From Berkiella sp963803015 (lineage in GTDB: Bacteria; Pseudomonadota; Gammaproteobacteria; Berkiellales; Berkiellaceae), in contig CAWDKV010000008.1 in NCBI GenBank assembly GCA_963803015.1, positions 1 through 6,323 on the forward strand: DNA of 6,323 nt, read 5' to 3'. The position numbers were made by a program, and so were the translations under genes. The notes under the pieces were generated by a model. The model searched no databases. It was given only the letters and a program-made list of their open reading frames with translations, and was not told the origin of the DNA. Below are positions 5,021 to 6,323 of this stretch, one piece after another. How positions within the stretch are numbered: the first letter of the stretch is position 1; each line of letters opens with the position of its first letter.

Positions 5021-6258
5021 TTACTTTAGCGAGAGCTCTAAACGTCCCTCGAAGTGAAATCCCAATTGTCCTATCGTGAGGGCCCAATTGTGTAGTGGTT
5101 GATTCCATCTCTCCTTAATTTTTTCACAAGCGCAGTAAATCAGTTTGAATAGTGCATTTTCTGAGGTAAAAGCACCTTTCGTTTTAGTAAATTTACGAAC
5201 CTGTCGATGAAATCCCTCGATGGGATTCGTAGTGTAGATTATTTTCCGTATGTCTTTTGTATACTTAAAATAATTCGTTAGATTGTCCCAGTTATTTGAC
5301 CACGATTTTATAACCGCAGGGTATCTTTTGCCCCATTTTTCTTCCAGCTCCAAAAAATGTAACTCTGCCAATTCTTTAGTGTCTGCTTGATAAACCTTTT
5401 TCAGGTCCACCATAAATGGCTTTTGTTCTTTACTCACAACATATTTTATGGAATTACGGATCTGATGAACAACGCACAATTGAATTTCTGTCTTAGGAAA
5501 AATCGATTGGATGGCTTCTGGAAAGCCTTTTAACCCATCAATACTGGCTATCAATATATCTTTTACACCTCGTGCCTGTAAATCACTCAAAACCCCACAC
5601 CAAAAATTAGCCCCTTCGCTTTCAGCAACATAAAACCCTAAGATATCTTTGATCCCTCTTGATTTATTCCCAAGATATTATAAACGGCTTTGGTAATTAC
5701 TTTACCATTCTCACGTGCTTTGAAGAACATTGCATCTAAAAATATAATCGGATAAATAGACTCTAAAGGTCCGATTACGCCACTGGGTAACTATGGGTAC
5801 AAGCTTGTCGGTGACAGCGCTTATTGTGGCTGTTGAAATATCAACGCCATACATATCTAACAAATGAGCTGTAATGTCTTTATAGCTTGTGCCAATGGCA
5901 AACAATTTTAAAATTTTGTCATCTAGTTCATCTGTAAGAATTGTTTGACGTTTTTTAATTATTTGAGGCTCAAATGTGCCGTTTCTGTCACGGGGTGTGA
6001 TTAAATCAAATGTACCAGAAGCTGATTTGACGGTCTTAACTGTTTTACCATTGCGCCGATTTGATTCACCCGGTTGAGCTTCGCTTTCAAGATGTGCCTC
6101 CATTTCACCTTCTAGCGCCGCAGTCATTACCTCTTTGATTAGCGGCGTAAGTACACCATCCTTGCCGTTTAATGGCTTTCCAGCCTTAATATGCTCAAGG
6201 ATTTTGGCTTTAAAAGCGTCAAGATCTCGGGGCGCGTCAGGATTATTGTCTTTAACAT
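5021..6258 (-). pseudogene. IS256-family transposase (Transposase_mut type), three frameshifts
   Basis: The joined frames give about 412 residues, normal for the family. The ATG at 6256-6258 has AAGGA 7 bases upstream, but one A is missing just after it (6251-6253). With that base restored the start is MLKDNNPDAPRDLDAF. A clean frame then runs through AALEGEMEAHLE, RRNGKTVKTVKSASGTFDL and ISTATISAVTDKLVP to 5771, where a surplus base at 5770 breaks it. The next piece is PLESIYPIIFLDAMFFKARE to about 5656, where one base of GG is missing at 5654-5655. The last piece runs IKDILGFYVAESEGANFWCG to the stop at 5021. All catalytic residues survive: Asp in FLDAMF, Asp in IASIDGLKGFPEA, and Glu in TTNPIEGFHRQVRK, with CVVHQIRNS between. 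As read, the enzyme would be inactive, but the copy is recent enough to keep its full domain order. Confidence 0.9.
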
Positions 6259-6300
6259 GTGTAGTTCCTTAGATTTGATTTAAGTTAATCATCTCAGAAA

Positions 6301-6323
6301 TGACACAGTTTGTCTAACACTCC
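6301..6323 (-). repeat. IS256-family terminal inverted repeat (transposase-proximal end)
   Basis: On the minus strand it begins GGAGTGTTAGACAAACTGTG and ends in TCA. It is the outer end of the IS and coincides with the last base of the window, as happens when a contig stops at a repeated element. Confidence 0.75.

Larger units (their letters stand above)
4683..6323 (-). mobile_element. IS256-family insertion sequence carrying two inserted repeats
   Basis: A transposase of IS256 type lies between two ends that match in inverted orientation. Read inward, the right end at 6323 and the left end at 4683 share GAGTGTT, then five differing bases, then AACTGTGTCA, ungapped, with 17 of 23 positions identical. 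The element is 1641 bp, longer than the 1.3-1.5 kb usual for the family. Two short repeats between the transposase stop and the left end account for most of the excess. The left end interrupts the cyclase-like reading frame. The right end coincides with the window edge, so the 8-9 bp target duplication cannot be checked; the bases just outside the left end, AAGTCAGA at 4675-4682, would be its copy. Confidence 0.8.

Noticed and set aside
5654..6258. Programmed frameshifting in the IS transposase
   Set aside because: IS256-family transposases are made from a single frame, and the three shifts here are at ordinary sequence positions without slippery-site plus structure; mutation or read error is simpler.
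1..6323. CRISPR array, rRNA or tRNA genes
   Set aside because: No regularly spaced direct repeats and no recognisable RNA gene sequences were seen on either strand.

Overview
The window looks like a decaying accessory region from an AT-rich gammaproteobacterium, most likely a Legionella-like or other host-associated lineage. That placement rests on the style of the IS256-type transposase, the AT-rich codon use and the short dispersed repeats. It is an inference from general familiarity, not from a search. Nearly every gene longer than about 100 codons carries one or more single-base indels. The reconstructed proteins are otherwise well preserved, so either the inactivation is recent or the assembly has uncorrected indel errors.

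Layout. Bases 1-75 hold the last 24 codons of an unidentified plus-strand gene. Bases 101-3486 form a minus-strand block, read from high to low coordinates: a small AlpA/excisionase-type DNA-binding protein (broken near its end), a possible 19-residue ORF, a Toprim primase-type protein (three frameshifts near its N-terminus), a DUF3987 helicase-like ATPase (one frameshift after its Walker A-like motif), an intergenic region with a long perfect-arm hairpin, and a DUF5681 protein with its own promoter and a possible operator. AlpA plus Toprim primase plus DUF3987 ATPase is the usual regulation and replication core of integrated satellites and integrative elements. No integrase or attachment site is visible here. 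Bases 3503-3896 hold no gene, only a predicted promoter and a hairpin.

Divergent from that block, on the plus strand from about 3953, is a broken gene for a protein resembling class III nucleotidyl cyclases (YIDIIG, FSDN and FGPALNE motifs). It has a frameshift and an in-frame stop, and its 3' end is cut by an IS256-family element. The element runs from about 4683 to the last base of the window. Its two ends match over 17 of 23 positions in inverted orientation. Its transposase is on the minus strand and has three frameshifts, although all three DDE residues remain. Between the transposase stop and the inner IS end lie two short repeats: a dispersed-repeat-like sequence and an 85-bp element with 15-bp inverted ends and possible TCAT target duplications. 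This suggests nested insertions.

Taken together, the region reads as the remains of an integrated mobile element whose replication genes, a possible nucleotide-signalling cargo gene and an IS copy are all degenerating. The cyclase-like gene is the part most likely to be biologically novel if an intact copy exists elsewhere.
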